Shown here piece by piece: positions 14,822 through 15,240 of a stretch of 15,240 nucleotides of DNA. Both the position numbers and the translations under genes were made by a program. Source of the DNA: an uncultured Bacillus sp. (GTDB lineage: Bacteria > Bacillota > Bacilli > Bacillales > Cytobacillaceae); assembly GCA_937894355.1 (NCBI GenBank), contig CALCRD010000481.1, forward strand, positions 1 to 15,240, read 5' to 3'. Under the pieces are notes generated by a model that saw only the letters and a list, made by a program, of their open reading frames with translations, was not told the DNA's origin and made no database searches. The first letter of the stretch is position 1; every line of letters starts with the position of its first letter.

Positions 14822-14858
14822 CTATTTCCACAAGTGAAATAGGAGATATGCTATCTCC
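14822..14858. promoter_or_regulatory. Two adjoining dyads at the predicted transcription start
   Basis: GGAGATA (14842-14848) and TATCTCC (14852-14858) form a perfect 7-bp dyad with a three-base centre. It is directly adjoined by CTATTTC (14822-14828) and GAAATAG (14836-14842). They sit from about +1 to +37 of the predicted transcript. They could be an operator, or two stem-loops at the mRNA 5' end. No known regulator motif was recognised. Confidence 0.5.
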
Positions 14859-14864
14859 AACTCC

Positions 14865-14892
14865 ATAATACAACAGAACTGTGAAGTGTCAC
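14865..14892 (-). promoter_or_regulatory. Sigma-A-type promoter for fdhD-fdnGHI operon
   Basis: On the minus strand GTGACA (14892-14887) and TATTAT (14870-14865) each match the sigma-A consensus at five of six positions, with a 16-base spacer. Transcription would begin near 14858, giving a leader of about 160 bases before fdhD. It is the best promoter I find in this region. Confidence 0.55.
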
Positions 14893-14900
14893 CGCTTTCA
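14887..14900 (-). promoter_or_regulatory. CcpA catabolite-responsive element (cre) over the -35 box
   Basis: TGAAAGCGGTGACA on the minus strand matches the Bacillus cre consensus TGWAANCGNTNWCA at all positions. Its last six bases are the proposed -35 hexamer, so CcpA binding would block RNA polymerase. This predicts repression of the formate dehydrogenase operon when preferred sugars are present. Confidence 0.65.
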
Positions 14901-14903
14901 TTA

Positions 14904-14910
14904 TGTCGAA
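14904..14910 (+). promoter_or_regulatory. Spo0A-box-like heptamer TGTCGAA, upstream of -35
   Basis: ATGTCGAAATTT contains the 0A-box core. It lies around -46 to -52 relative to the predicted start, next to the cre site, a common position for an activator. The 12-base sequence recurs as its perfect inverse at 15076-15087. Confidence 0.35.
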
Positions 14911-15079
14911 ATTTCAGCCTTTTTGTGACTTTTTGGTGGATTTTTTGTGAACTAGTTAGCCGAGCAATGTAATTAAAGTAACCATGTAATTTACCAGAAT
15001 AACAATAATTACTTGCCTTACTATCTTAATCCCTATTAGGATATCAGGCAGTAACTTTTCTCACGCTTAGTGGACAAAT

Positions 15080-15086
15080 TTCGACA
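15080..15086 (-). promoter_or_regulatory. Spo0A-box-like heptamer, inverted copy
   Basis: TTCGACA on the plus strand is TGTCGAA on the minus strand. It is part of AAATTTCGACAT (15076-15087), an exact 12-base inverted repeat of 14903-14914 located 161 bases away. Confidence 0.3.
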
Positions 15087-15186
15087 TTTTTTTCATTTTC
15101 AGTGGTTTTTCTTGCTGAAAGGATTATTTATTCCTCTGCTCCCATCATCCTTTGGTTTTATATAAAGACTCTTGTTATACTTGAAT

Positions 15187-15240
15187 GTTGATTTCCGCTC
15201 CAGACACTTCGCTTTCCGCAGGCTCGCACGAAGGCCTCCT
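15187..15240. repeat. Palindromic interspersed repeat, second copy cut by window edge
   Basis: This stretch matches the first 54 bases of the element at 4371 with two substitutions (position 14 A to C, position 23 C to T) and in the same orientation. It starts with the same GTTGATTTCCGCT terminus. The rest lies outside the window. Confidence 0.85.

Larger units (their letters stand above)
14697..15186. other. Upstream regulatory region of the fdh operon
   Basis: About 490 bases hold no supported gene. From the predicted start near 14858, the operon leader would be about 160 bases. It can form hairpins at its 5' end and around 14729-14775 (TTGAG/CTCAA closing GTCCC/GAGAC). Further upstream, TTACTTGCCT (15009-15018) can pair imperfectly with AGGCAGTAA (15046-15054). 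I could not match the leader to a known riboswitch class, including the molybdenum cofactor motif. Confidence 0.6.

Noticed and set aside
14881..14892. GTGA-AGTG-TCAC as an FNR/CRP site.
   Set aside because: The half-sites are four bases apart rather than six, and the outer bases do not fit. The overlapping cre match explains the sequence better.

Overview
The window looks like a chromosomal segment of an aerobic, spore-forming member of the Bacillaceae. The left end carries hemQ (Gram-positive coproheme decarboxylase), gerQ (a spore coat and germination protein) and ywdK. Gene starts have strong AGGAGG-type ribosome binding sites and include GTG and TTG codons. The base composition is moderately AT-rich. 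The species cannot be named from the sequence.

Layout. Positions 1-2156 hold the housekeeping/sporulation part: hemQ (+), gerQ (+) and ywdK (-), with a clear terminator after hemQ and a shared bidirectional terminator between gerQ and ywdK. Positions 2157-2567 are non-coding and hold an unexplained set of inverted and direct repeats. From 14.9 kb down to 2.6 kb the minus strand carries one long module in transcription order: fdhD, fdnG, fdnH, fdnI, fdhE, mobA, moeA, a MoeA-PBP fusion, moaE, moaD, moeB. It ends in an intrinsic terminator at about 2570. A palindromic intergenic repeat sits between the MoeA fusion and moaE. A second copy in the same orientation runs off the right edge of the window.

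How it works together. fdnG, fdnH and fdnI encode a membrane-bound, outward-facing respiratory formate dehydrogenase of the FDH-N type. It has a Tat-exported molybdopterin/[4Fe-4S] catalytic subunit, a four-cluster ferredoxin-like subunit with a membrane anchor, and a diheme cytochrome b that passes electrons to quinone. fdhD and fdhE are its dedicated maturation factors. The rest supplies late steps of molybdenum cofactor synthesis: MoaD/MoaE/MoeB form molybdopterin synthase and its activating enzyme, the two MoeA proteins insert metal, and MobA attaches the nucleotide. moaA, moaB/mogA and moaC are not in the window.

Main discovery. The catalytic subunit gene is interrupted by an in-frame TGA (13316-13318) exactly where FDH-N enzymes carry their catalytic Cys/Sec. 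Eleven nucleotides later comes a hairpin with a bulged U and a GGUCU apical loop, the hallmarks of a bacterial SECIS element. The two open frames are therefore one 993-residue selenoprotein gene, not a pseudogene. The selenocysteine machinery (selA, selB, selC, selD) must lie elsewhere in this genome. The operon's upstream region has a sigma-A-like promoter overlapped by a full-consensus CcpA cre site, and three Spo0A-box-like heptamers. This suggests carbon-catabolite and transition-state control.
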